Assembly (NCBI RefSeq): GCF_002259605.1
Contig: NZ_MWWR01000012.1
Coordinates: forward strand, 1 to 64,000
Direction: 5' to 3'
Length of the DNA stretch: 64,000 bases
Origin: Pseudoscardovia radai
GTDB taxonomy: Bacteria > Actinomycetota > Actinomycetes > Actinomycetales > Bifidobacteriaceae
Part shown: positions 51,786 to 60,457 of the stretch, in pieces
Numbering within the stretch: position 1 is the stretch's first letter
Layout of the letters: every line of letters starts with the position of its first letter
Notes under the pieces: generated by a model
Database searches by the model: none
What the model saw: the letters and a program-made list of their open reading frames with translations, nothing else
Told to the model about the DNA's origin: nothing
Translations under genes and position numbers: made by a program

Positions 51786-54668
51786 ATGGGCACTGGGATA
51801 GGCGCCGGGAACGTTCCGAGCCCCGGCACGCCGGATAACGGGCAGACGGAAGGCAGCGCCGGCGCCCCGTCCGACGCCGCCTTGTCCCGCATCGTCCCGT
51901 CCGACGAAACCCACGCGGGCGCCCCGTACCGCCCCGCCGCAATGTCGGGCACCGTGCGGCATATCGTCTCCGCCCTCTCCCGCCATGCCTGCTATCCGCA
52001 CGGATGGCGCTCCGTCATCTTCGACGTAGCCCTTGCCGCAGGTCTCTATGCCATCTGCACACCGCCCATCGCATCGATGACGCCCGCCCCGCAGAATCCG
52101 GTTCTCGGCGACATGTCCGACCCGGGCGTGTGCATCGCATGGTCGATGGCCCTTTTTCTGCCCGCCGCCTGCCGTCGTCTGGCACCCGTGCGCATGGCGT
52201 GGGCCTTCGCCGCCGTCTGCGTGGCGCAGCTCGCGCTGGGGCCGAGCATTCTTCCGTTCGACCCGTTCTGCCTCGTCATGCTGTATACAGCCATCGTGTA
52301 TGGGGACCGGACATCGGCGCCCCCCCTGTGCCTGGCATCCGTCGGCATCGGCGCCGTCGCCTCGCTGTTCATGGCGTATACGAATGTGCATGATCTGGCG
52401 GGGCTGGACTGCTCCACGGCCATGAAGCCCACGGCGACCATCATCGACACGATGGCGGGATGCCGCGCCGCCCTGCTCACCCAATTCTCCGGGAACGCCC
52501 TCGGCGTCGGCGTACTGCTGGCGTTCACGATGGTGGCGGCGTTCTGGCGTCGCACGACGCGTGACTCGATGCTTCTTCTGCGCGAGCGCACCCAGGTGCT
52601 GGCGAGCCAGAAGGAGCAGGCGGGGCGCGAGGCGGCGATGCGGGAGCGGGCGCGCATCGCACGCGACATGCATGACGTGGTGGCGCATACGCTGTCGACG
52701 ATCATCGTGCAGGCCGATGCCGGACGGTACGCCGCCGCGAACGACCCGGGGAAGGCGCGGGGCATCATGCTTACGATCCGGCGCGAAATCGACCATGCGC
52801 GCAGCGACATGGCGCAGCTTCTCGGCGTCCTGACCGACGGACTGCCCGACGGGGTTCAGAATGGCAGGGCCAAGCATGACGGCACCGGGGCGGGCGCCTC
52901 CCCCGCCGCCCCGTCCTCGCAACACGCGGCATTCTCCGGCGTGTCGTACGAACGCATACCCGAGCTCATCGCCCAGGCAAGCCTGGAGTCGGCCGCGCTG
53001 GGACCGACGACTCCGGGACAGGTGATTCCGAGGTCCGCCGTGACGCATGTGGTCTCGGGCATGCCCCGGCCCGGATTGCTGTCGGGCAATGCGTCGATCT
53101 GCGCCTACCGCGTGGTGCAGGAGGCGCTGACGAATGTCCGCAAATACGCGCTCGGCGCCGCCTACGATTCACCCGATGCACGCGCCACGCACAACACGCG
53201 GGACACGCCTGATATCTCCGGCGTGTCCGAAGCTGCCGGGGCACCGGACGGGACGCACAAAGCACTGGACGAGGCGCCTGGAACCGTCACGGCGCCGCGC
53301 ACCGTGCATGTCCGCGTCGATGAACGCTGGGACAGGACGGGGCTGACGCTGCGTATCAGCGACGACGGCATCGGGGCGGGCTCGTCATCGGACGGGCACG
53401 CGCCGGGTTTCGGCCTCATGGGCATGGCGGAGCGTCTCCGTTCGGTCGGCGGCACCCTGCACGCCGGCCCCCGAGCCGACACGGAGGGCCCGGGCACGCC
53501 GGGTTTCGTCGTCGAGGCCGTCATTCCCTATGATGCCGCCGCACCGGTCGGCGCCTCCGCCGCATCATCCGCATCGTCGCCGGCCCCGACTTCCGTCGCC
53601 TCGCGCCACACCTCTGCCGCGAGCGCCGCCCCGTCAGCCGCGGCACCGGCTCCATCGCCAGCCCCAACGCCCCGCCAGCCGCGGCGCAATGCCGTGGAAC
53701 GCATGGCGGCGTGGTCGATCCGTCACGAGCGCATCGCCGATATCATCATCACAACGCTTCTGTGCCTGCTGACGCTGATGCTCGATGCCTCGCTCGTCGG
53801 TACGAATCCCCCCGGCTCGTTCGTCCTGCCCGCGCCGGTTATCGCCCTTCTTCCCGTCGCGACGTGCCTGCCCCTGGTCAACCGCCGTCGCAGGCCGGAG
53901 CGCAGCTGCCTGCTGGTGTTTCTCCTATGCGTCGTGAACATGCTGGTGGGCACGACGCAGCTTCCCGCGTGCATCGTGCCGGTCACGGCGGCTCTGTTCT
54001 CCGGCACCCTGTATGGGCGGCGCGGCATCGGCTGGCGCCTCGCCGCCCTATCCGCGACGGGCAGCGTCATGGTCGGCCTCGACATGACGCTGTACGAGGG
54101 CCTCCAACCTGACGGCACCATGCCCTTGCAGGGGCTCGCGTTCGCGGCGCGGCATACGGGGCCCGTATCCGAGGAGAACATCGCGATCGGCCTTGCCTAC
54201 GCCGTGCTGTCTTTCATCGTCTGCCTGACTGCCATCGGCCTGGGCAACCTGTCGCGCAGCCGCGACGAGAACCTCACGCTGCTCCGAGCGCGGGCGGATG
54301 CACTCGAGCAGGAGCGTGACGCGCGTGACAAGGCGGCGGCCGCCGAGGAGCGCACGCGCATCGGCGCGCAGATTCAGCACGATGTCTCCGCCACGCTCGA
54401 ATCCGTCAGCCGGCGCGTCGACGAGGGCCTGGATGTGGTGGATTCCGGGCGTGCCACGCCGGACGCCATTCGCTGCGCCTTCGCCGACATCGCGCAGCAG
54501 GGTCGCTCCGCCCTGCGCCGCATGAGGCGCCTTCTCGGCGTGTTGCGCGACACGGAGCGGGGCGAGGATGACCGAAGCGCACCGTCCACGGCGCTGTCGA
54601 AGCACGAGCTGCATCCCGCCGCCCCGCTGGACGAGCAGCTGCATGACGCACATCTGCCCCACGCCTGA
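51786..54668 (+). CDS. Tandem-fused histidine kinase (two sensor modules, one ATPase domain)
   Basis: About 960 aa. Module 1: five or so membrane helices (residues ~75-275), a HisKA_3 dimerisation helix with phospho-acceptor His296 in RIARDMHDVVAHTLSTI, and a HATPase domain with EALTNVRKYA, SDDGIGAG (about 526) and GFGLMGMAERLRSVGG, with disordered inserts. After a Ser/Pro/Ala linker, module 2 repeats the layout: five membrane helices (~650-820), a coiled coil and RTRIGAQIQHDVSATLESVSR with His865 at the phospho-acceptor position, but no ATPase domain; the protein ends after a short polar tail. The start ATG follows GGAGGGA; an earlier ATG (51735) exists. With the NarL regulator downstream it is a two-component system. 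The second half may be a phospho-acceptor or dimerisation partner phosphorylated by the first. Confidence 0.88.
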   Translation: MGTGIGAGNVPSPGTPDNGQTEGSAGAPSDAALSRIVPSDETHAGAPYRPAAMSGTVRHIVSALSRHACYPHGWRSVIFDVALAAGLYAICTPPIASMTPAPQNPVLGDMSDPGVCIAWSMALFLPAACRRLAPVRMAWAFAAVCVAQLALGPSILPFDPFCLVMLYTAIVYGDRTSAPPLCLASVGIGAVASLFMAYTNVHDLAGLDCSTAMKPTATIIDTMAGCRAALLTQFSGNALGVGVLLAFTMVAAFWRRTTRDSMLLLRERTQVLASQKEQAGREAAMRERARIARDMHDVVAHTLSTIIVQADAGRYAAANDPGKARGIMLTIRREIDHARSDMAQLLGVLTDGLPDGVQNGRAKHDGTGAGASPAAPSSQHAAFSGVSYERIPELIAQASLESAALGPTTPGQVIPRSAVTHVVSGMPRPGLLSGNASICAYRVVQEALTNVRKYALGAAYDSPDARATHNTRDTPDISGVSEAAGAPDGTHKALDEAPGTVTAPRTVHVRVDERWDRTGLTLRISDDGIGAGSSSDGHAPGFGLMGMAERLRSVGGTLHAGPRADTEGPGTPGFVVEAVIPYDAAAPVGASAASSASSPAPTSVASRHTSAASAAPSAAAPAPSPAPTPRQPRRNAVERMAAWSIRHERIADIIITTLLCLLTLMLDASLVGTNPPGSFVLPAPVIALLPVATCLPLVNRRRRPERSCLLVFLLCVVNMLVGTTQLPACIVPVTAALFSGTLYGRRGIGWRLAALSATGSVMVGLDMTLYEGLQPDGTMPLQGLAFAARHTGPVSEENIAIGLAYAVLSFIVCLTAIGLGNLSRSRDENLTLLRARADALEQERDARDKAAAAEERTRIGAQIQHDVSATLESVSRRVDEGLDVVDSGRATPDAIRCAFADIAQQGRSALRRMRRLLGVLRDTERGEDDRSAPSTALSKHELHPAAPLDEQLHDAHLPHA

Positions 54669-54837
54669 TCCGCTGTCACCCCGATCCGTTCCCACGGCCC
54701 AGCCGCTGCGCCGCCCCGGCGCAGCGTAGCCCGCTCCCCAGAGCTCCGGCGCCGAATGCCCGGCGGTTAGAATAGGCGTCGGCAACACAGGCGACACGAC
54801 GCAGGCCGGTACAAGCCGCCGCAGGCAGGGAGGTTTT

Positions 54838-55668
54838 ATGGAGAGCCAGGGACCGAACGCGGACGGCGTCATCACCGTTCTCGTCGCCGACGACCAGGAG
54901 CTTGTGCGCACCGGATTCGCCATGGTCATCGACTCGCAACCCGACATGCATGTGGTGGGGCTCGCCGGCGACGGGGCCGAGGCGGTGCGCCTGGCCGCCG
55001 ACCTGCATCCCGACATCGTGCTCATGGACGTGCGCATGCCCGGTATGGACGGCATCGAGGCGACACGCCGCATCGTGTCCGCGCCGGACGCATCGTCCGA
55101 CAGGATGACGCGCGTCATCATCCTCACCACCTTCGATCTCGACGATTACGTCATGTCGGCCCTTCTCGCCGGCGCCAGCGGCTTCCTGCTCAAGGACACC
55201 GAGCCCGAGACGCTGCTCTCCTCGATCCGCACCGTACGTCGGGGCAATGCGATCATCGCCCCGACGGCCACGAAACGCCTCATCCAGCGCATGATCTCGC
55301 ACGATGGCGGCGCGGCGCTCCATGTGGCGCCCACCACGGCACCGGACACGCCGGCGACCGCCCAGGCGGGCGCATCGCCGGTCTCCCGGCACGCATCGTC
55401 GCCCCATGCATCATCGCCCTCCGCCCCGGCACCGCAAACCGCCGCATCCGGCGCCGCCTACACCGACCCGGAGCTCGACTCCCTCACCGCCCGCGAGCGC
55501 GAGGTGCTGGTCGGCATCGCGCGCGGGCTGTCGAACCAGGAGATCGCCGACGAGCTGGTCATCAGCCTGCCCACGGTGAAAACGCATGTGGCGCATATTC
55601 TGCAGAAGACGAATTCCCATGACCGCGTGCAGGCCGCCGTCTTCGCCTACCAGAACCATCTGGTCTGA
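54838..55668 (+). CDS. NarL/LuxR-type response regulator
   Basis: About 276 aa. Receiver domain: VLVADDQELVRTGFAMVID, phospho-acceptor Asp in DIVLMDVRMPGMDG, Thr in ILTTFDLDDYV and Lys in FLLKDTEPE. A 75-residue Ala/Pro/Ser linker leads to a LuxR helix-turn-helix (LTAREREVLVGIARGLSNQE, VKTHVAHILQK). GGGAGG precedes the ATG. It follows the tandem kinase by 169 bases and is surely its partner. It probably regulates the ABC transporter genes that come next. Confidence 0.93.
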   Translation: MESQGPNADGVITVLVADDQELVRTGFAMVIDSQPDMHVVGLAGDGAEAVRLAADLHPDIVLMDVRMPGMDGIEATRRIVSAPDASSDRMTRVIILTTFDLDDYVMSALLAGASGFLLKDTEPETLLSSIRTVRRGNAIIAPTATKRLIQRMISHDGGAALHVAPTTAPDTPATAQAGASPVSRHASSPHASSPSAPAPQTAASGAAYTDPELDSLTAREREVLVGIARGLSNQEIADELVISLPTVKTHVAHILQKTNSHDRVQAAVFAYQNHLV

Positions 55669-55681
55669 GGCAGGCGGCCAC

Positions 55682-55729
55682 GCCCCGCTCCCATCGCGCC
55701 CCGCTCCCATCGCACCCTGCTCCCATCGC
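55682..55729. repeat. 16-bp tandem repeat after the response regulator
   Basis: GCCCCGCTCCCATCGC stands twice exactly and once with two changes, followed by a degenerate fourth copy. Non-coding. Confidence 0.8.
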
Positions 55730-55778
55730 ACCCCGTCCATCGTCTTCTCGCCTCCCTTCGCCGCCATCTGCACGGAAA

Positions 55779-55796
55779 ATCATCCCCGCGGATGAT
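55779..55796. promoter_or_regulatory. Inverted repeat upstream of the ABC transporter operon, possible regulator site
   Basis: ATCATCC and GGATGAT are separated by CCGC, about 25 bases upstream of TAGATT (55819-55824), a possible -10 element. Its place between the regulator and the transporter makes it a candidate NarL-type binding site. Confidence 0.4.
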
Positions 55797-55899
55797 GGCG
55801 GCCTCTTTCACCCTCCGGTAGATTCATGACATACCGGGGCGGAACGATCCGCCCGTCGCACCGGGCGGCGACGCCGTCCCAAGGGAGGAAAGAGGAAAC

Positions 55900-56775
55900 A
55901 TGAGCGCATCCACCAATGCCCCGACGCCCACGGCAGGCCAGACCCTGCCGAACCTGGCATCGCTGAACCAATCGGCCGCCGGCATGGCGAACGGGCCGGC
56001 CATCCAGGCCATCGATCTCGTGAAGGATTACGGAACCGGCGATTTCGCCGTCCATGCGCTGCGCCACGTGAACGTGGCGTTCGAACGCGGCCGCTTCACG
56101 GCCATCATGGGCCCGTCCGGATCGGGCAAGTCCACCCTCATGCACGTGCTGTCGGGCCTGGACTGCGCTACGTCGGGCCATGTTCTGTTCGACGGCAACG
56201 ACATCACCACGTTCGACGACAAGCAGCTGACGCTGATGCGCCGCGACAACGTCGGCTTCATCTTCCAGAGCTTCAACCTGCTGCCCATGTTCACGGCCGA
56301 GCAGAACATCGCCATGCCGCTGACACTGGCCGGCAAAAAGCCGGATCGGCAGTGGCTGCACAGGCTCGCCGCGGACCTCGGCATCGAGGACCGCCTGTCG
56401 CACCGTCCGGCGGAGCTGTCGGGCGGCCAGCAACAGCGCGTGGCCATCGCCCGCGCCCTCATCACCCATCCGCATGTGGTGTTCGCCGACGAACCGACCG
56501 GCGCGCTGGACTCCATCAGCTCCGCCGAGGTGCTCGGCATGCTGCGCCGCCTCGTGGACGAGACGGGCCAGACCGTCATCATGGTTACGCACGATGCCGC
56601 CGCAGCGGCGTACGCGGACCGCGCAATCGTCTTCTCCGACGGCAGGATCGTGGCGGACGTGGACCATCCCACTGAGGAAGGCATGAGCGCGCTCGTCATG
56701 GAGCAGCGCCGCGCCACGGCGCAGGCCGCCGCATCGAACGCCGCCGCCCCGAACGCCGGCCCCGCGGGCCTGTGA
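55900..56775 (+). CDS. ABC transporter ATP-binding protein, MacB/LolD type
   Basis: About 291 aa. Walker [23 protein letters not shown]-loop IFQSFNLLPMFTA, signature [15 protein letters not shown], Walker B VVFADEPTGALD and switch His VTHDAAAAA are intact. A 30-residue polar leader precedes the ATPase. AGAGGAAAC is before the ATG. The stop overlaps an in-frame GTG of the permease frame, whose likely start is 33 bases later. Partner of the FtsX permease; MacB-type systems transmit force rather than carry substrates through a channel. Confidence 0.94.
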   Translation: MSASTNAPTPTAGQTLPNLASLNQSAAGMANGPAIQAIDLVKDYGTGDFAVHALRHVNVAFERGRFTAIMGPSGSGKSTLMHVLSGLDCATSGHVLFDGNDITTFDDKQLTLMRRDNVGFIFQSFNLLPMFTAEQNIAMPLTLAGKKPDRQWLHRLAADLGIEDRLSHRPAELSGGQQQRVAIARALITHPHVVFADEPTGALDSISSAEVLGMLRRLVDETGQTVIMVTHDAAAAAYADRAIVFSDGRIVADVDHPTEEGMSALVMEQRRATAQAAASNAAAPNAGPAGL

Positions 56776-56807
56776 ACCGCGCACCGTCAAGGAAGGACAA
56801 ACACACC

Positions 56808-59573
56808 ATGTGGTCCATCACCCGAGGAATGATGAAGCGCAGCCGCAGGACCCTCGTCCCCGCCGGCATCGCCATCGCCATCGCATCCCTGTTCATCAGC
56901 GCCACGCTTCTGTTAGGCAACGTGCTCGACGCGCAAAGCGTCAAGCAGTTCACCGCTGAGTACGGCAACGCCGAATACTCCGCCACGCCCGACTACCCGG
57001 CGTCCCCCTCGTACCAGTCGGACGGCGACGTCCCCACACTGGCGAGCACCGGGCTCGAAGACATCGCATCCGTCAACGGCGTGTCGGACGTGCGCTACTC
57101 CGGAACGGAGCCCGTCATCGCCTCCGCCGGAGCCGCGTCATCGGCATCGTCCGCCGCCTCGTCCGGCTATTCCGCGTCGGGCATCGAGGTCAGTACGAAG
57201 GCGGGCATCATGCCCATCGACCTGGCCGACGGCTCATGGCCGTCGAAGCCTGGCGAGGCCGCGCTCGACTCCGACCTCGCCTCCAAACTCGGCGTGTCGG
57301 TCGGCGGCACCGTGAGCCTCGTCTCCACCGCCGTCGACTCCGCCGCAGCCGACGACGCGGCCGCCGTCTCGCCCCTCGTCGTGCGCGTCACGGGCCTGAC
57401 CGACGACCCGCACGAGCAGTACTCGCTGGCCGGCGGCTCCGTCACGCTGGCCGCCGATGACATCGTGGAGCTCGAACGCCAGAACCTCCTTGCCATCGGC
57501 ACGCCGCAGTCCGACGTCGATTCCTTCACGCACGGCGACATCACCGCCTCCGCCGTGTATTTCTCGCTGGACTCCGGCATGAGCGATTCGCAGAAAAACG
57601 ATGCCATCGGCCAGATCCGCTCGAAGCTGCGGAGCGTGACGGTCACGTCGCGAACCGACGCCGCCGACGCCTACCTGCGCAAACTCAACGGCGGCGGCGT
57701 GAACCCGGTGGTCGCGGCAATCCTCGTGTTCGCCATCCTCGCCATGTTCGTCGCGGCGCTCGTCATCGCCAACACCTTCCGCGTGCTCGTCACGCAGCGC
57801 CGCCGCACCCTCGCCCTGCTGCGCACCATCGGCGCCAGCAAAGGGCAGGTGCACCGCTCGGTCCTGACCGAAGGCGTGGTGCTCGGCCTCGAGTACTCGG
57901 CTCTCGGAACCGCGCTCGCCTACGCCATCGTCGCGATCCTCGCGGCAGCCAAGGTGCAGGGCATCGAGCTGATCCCGTCGGCCTCCTCCATCCTCGTGCC
58001 CATCGTGTTCGCCACGCTGATCACGGTGCTGGCGTCGAGCGGCGCCGCGCGCCTCGCCACAAGCGTGACCCCGATGGAGGCCCTGCGCCCCATCGACGCC
58101 ACCGAGAAGGCCGGAATCAAGGCGGCGCGCGCCGTGGTCTCCGTGCTGCTCCTCGCCGGCGGCCTGGCGCTGTGCCTGTCCGCCGTGCGCATGGCTGGGA
58201 GGATCTCGCCCAGTAGCAACGATTACGCCACCCCGCTGCTCATGGCGGTGCCCGGCTGCATCCTCGTGTTCATCGGCCTCGTCATGTCGACGCAGGCGTG
58301 GATTCCGTGGCTGCTGTCCGGACTGGGGCGCCTCGTGTCGCTCACCGGAGCCTCGGGCACCATCGCCGCCGCGAACATCCGCAAGAATCCGCGCCGCATC
58401 GCCGCCACCAGCGGCGCGCTGCTCATCGGCATCACCCTCGTCGCCACCGTCGCCACAGGCGCCTCGTGCGCCTCCGCCACCGTGAACCGCGAGCTCGACA
58501 GCCACTACAGCGTCGACGCATCCATCACCGAGGTCGCCGCCGACCCTGCGCAGATCGGCCAGGTCAAGGCCCTCGACGGCGTCTCCGACGCCCAGGGCAT
58601 CGCCGCCTACGCCGTCACCCTCTCGGCCAAGGGCACCGTGCCGGATATCTCGGACGCGGACGACGCGCAGTCCTACACCGCGATGTACGTGATTCCGGAT
58701 TCCGCCATCGGCTCCGTCGTGTCCGACACGTTCGGCACCCGCCATCTCGAGGACGGCGTGGTGTATGTCTCCGACGCGATGCACACCACCAAGCCGAACA
58801 CGACGCCCGACGTCCGGACCGGCGACAGCCTGGGCATGGTCGTGACAAGCACCAGGTCCGACCAGGACTCCCTGTACGCCACCGCATTCGAGGGCGGCGA
58901 CGTCTCGACGATCCCGCAGGCCCAGACCACGCTGCCGGTGCGCACCGCCTCCTTCGCCATCGGCGACGACGATTGCTCGCTTGCCATCTCCGAAGGCACG
59001 GCGCGCTCCCTGGGCATCGACCCGGGCCGCCACGACATCTGGATCGGCGTGGACAAGAACGCCGACGCCTCCGACCTCATCGACCGGCTGACGACGCTGA
59101 CGCGCGACTTCAACGGTTCGAACCTGACGGGCGCGTTCATCTTCCGCAAGATGTTCGACACCGTCATCGACATCGCCATGAAGGCGATGCTGGCGCTGCT
59201 CAGCGTCGCCGTCATCATCGCCCTCGTCGGTGTGGCGAACACGCTGTCACTGTCCGTTATCGAAAGGCAGCGCGAATCCGCCACGCTGCGCGCCATCGGC
59301 ATGACGTCGGGCCAGCTGCGGGCGTCGCTCGCCTGGGAGTCGGTGCTGATCTCGGTGGGCGCCGGGCTCGCGGGCCTGGTGACGGGCGGCTTCTTCGGCT
59401 GGGTCGGCGCCGTGACGCTGCTGACCGGCACCAGCGTGGCCTTCGCCCCCAACTGGGCGATCTACGGCGGCATCGTGCTGCTGTCGCTGGTCGCCGCACT
59501 GCTGGCCAGCGTGCTGCCGGCGCGCCGTGCCACGAAGGTGCCGCCGGTGGTGGCGCTTGCCGACGCCGACTGA
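56808..59573 (+). CDS. FtsX-like ABC transporter permease
   Basis: About 921 aa. An N-terminal helix (VPAGIAIAIASLFISATLLL), a ~250-residue extracytoplasmic MacB-like domain, three helices with the FtsX motif (LVIANTFRVLVTQRRRTLALLRTIGASKGQV), a second pair of helices and a second periplasmic-like domain, then a C-terminal FtsX repeat ending ALLASVLPARRATKVPPVVAL. Two FtsX halves in one chain match actinobacterial and bacillary peptide-resistance permeases. GGAAGGA precedes the ATG at 56808. Together with the kinase, regulator and ATPase it resembles antimicrobial peptide or envelope-stress detoxification modules; the inducer is unknown. Confidence 0.92.
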   Translation: MWSITRGMMKRSRRTLVPAGIAIAIASLFISATLLLGNVLDAQSVKQFTAEYGNAEYSATPDYPASPSYQSDGDVPTLASTGLEDIASVNGVSDVRYSGTEPVIASAGAASSASSAASSGYSASGIEVSTKAGIMPIDLADGSWPSKPGEAALDSDLASKLGVSVGGTVSLVSTAVDSAAADDAAAVSPLVVRVTGLTDDPHEQYSLAGGSVTLAADDIVELERQNLLAIGTPQSDVDSFTHGDITASAVYFSLDSGMSDSQKNDAIGQIRSKLRSVTVTSRTDAADAYLRKLNGGGVNPVVAAILVFAILAMFVAALVIANTFRVLVTQRRRTLALLRTIGASKGQVHRSVLTEGVVLGLEYSALGTALAYAIVAILAAAKVQGIELIPSASSILVPIVFATLITVLASSGAARLATSVTPMEALRPIDATEKAGIKAARAVVSVLLLAGGLALCLSAVRMAGRISPSSNDYATPLLMAVPGCILVFIGLVMSTQAWIPWLLSGLGRLVSLTGASGTIAAANIRKNPRRIAATSGALLIGITLVATVATGASCASATVNRELDSHYSVDASITEVAADPAQIGQVKALDGVSDAQGIAAYAVTLSAKGTVPDISDADDAQSYTAMYVIPDSAIGSVVSDTFGTRHLEDGVVYVSDAMHTTKPNTTPDVRTGDSLGMVVTSTRSDQDSLYATAFEGGDVSTIPQAQTTLPVRTASFAIGDDDCSLAISEGTARSLGIDPGRHDIWIGVDKNADASDLIDRLTTLTRDFNGSNLTGAFIFRKMFDTVIDIAMKAMLALLSVAVIIALVGVANTLSLSVIERQRESATLRAIGMTSGQLRASLAWESVLISVGAGLAGLVTGGFFGWVGAVTLLTGTSVAFAPNWAIYGGIVLLSLVAALLASVLPARRATKVPPVVALADAD

Positions 59574-59580
59574 CGCGCCG

Positions 59581-59620
59581 GCCGCGGCTATCGCAGCACC
59601 ATCGTTGCGATAGCCGCGGC
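59581..59620. terminator. Convergent terminator overlapping the end of the ecfT coding sequence
   Basis: GCCGCGGCTATCGCA and TGCGATAGCCGCGGC form a perfect 15-bp stem with a 10-base loop. The 3' end of the minus-strand ecfT frame (stop 59588-59590) lies inside the hairpin. It separates the converging FtsX and ECF operons. Confidence 0.8.
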
Positions 59621-60457
59621 GGTGCCGCAGAGAGTCAGGGCGACGAGCAGCCAGTCGCCGGCGTCCATGCGCACCTGCACACGGTAGGTGCGCCTGACGC
59701 CCGGCATGCCGAGCCCGCGCGTCTCCATCGCCCAGCCCACGTTGCGGCTCATCGTATAGGCGCGGATCAGTACCGCGATGATCACCGGCATATACGAACG
59801 GAACCGGGCGACCATACGATGCAGCGGCCCCCTGCGACGCCGACGACGGGGCGCACCGTCCGCGTCATTCGCGCCACCTGCGCCATCCGCCCCGTCATCG
59901 CCGCCGTCACCGCCGTCGCCGCCAATATCGAGGCCGCGCGCCCGCTGGGCGTCCATCACGTCGCCGAAAATCGAGAAGAACACGGGGATGTAGCGCAGGG
60001 CGGTCGACAGGGTCAGGCCGGCCTTGTAAGGCACGCCGAGCCTGACGAGGCCGCGCACGAACATCGGCTGGCTCGTGGTGAACAGCGTGAGGAAGCAGGC
60101 GAAGCCCAACGCGGGGATGCGCAGCCCCATCACGACGGCCATGAGCAGGTTCTCCTGCGTGATGCGCAGGAATCCCGCCCGCCAGATCTCGTGTGCGCCG
60201 CTGGGGTCGGTGATCGGCCACAGGATGACGATAAGCACGATGACGGGAGCCAGCACCTTCCATGCCCAGGCGATGCTGCGCCGCGGCACGCCGTCGGTGG
60301 CGAGCATGACGTGCTCCGCCGCGAGCACAGCCGCGATAAGCCACCACTGCCGCCACACGAAGCACAGCACGAGAAGGGCGAGGCTGAGCAGCATCTTGGC
60401 GCGCGGATCGCGCCGGTGCAGCCATCCGTCGCCGGGAACAAACAGGTCGGAGTCCAT
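59588..60457 (-). CDS. ECF transporter transmembrane component EcfT
   Basis: About 289 aa. Five to six helices and the two coupling motifs AQRARGLD and AMETRGLGMP that contact the ATPases are clear. A Gly/Asp-rich insert (DIGGDGGDGGDDGADGAGG) followed by an Arg cluster lies between the first coupling motif and the next helix, where most EcfT proteins have a short loop. The ATG overlaps the ecfA stop (TGATG), so translation is coupled. Forms the scaffold of the importer with the neighbouring A and S components. Confidence 0.92.
   Translation of the reverse strand: MDSDLFVPGDGWLHRRDPRAKMLLSLALLVLCFVWRQWWLIAAVLAAEHVMLATDGVPRRSIAWAWKVLAPVIVLIVILWPITDPSGAHEIWRAGFLRITQENLLMAVVMGLRIPALGFACFLTLFTTSQPMFVRGLVRLGVPYKAGLTLSTALRYIPVFFSIFGDVMDAQRARGLDIGGDGGDGGDDGADGAGGANDADGAPRRRRRRGPLHRMVARFRSYMPVIIAVLIRAYTMSRNVGWAMETRGLGMPGVRRTYRVQVRMDAGDWLLVALTLCGTAAAIATMVLR

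Noticed and set aside
51633-53048. N-terminal extension of the S33 peptidase frame on the minus strand
   Set aside because: It is antisense of the kinase and has no ribosome binding site; the ATG at 51632 has AGGACC.
51786-54668. Tandem kinase as two separate genes joined by an assembly error
   Set aside because: The frame is continuous, the linker is a coherent low-complexity sequence and no ribosome binding site or start precedes the second membrane block. This remains worth confirming.
54669-54837. Possible small gene between the kinase and the regulator
   Set aside because: No frame with a ribosome binding site or coding character; only the leader of the regulator.
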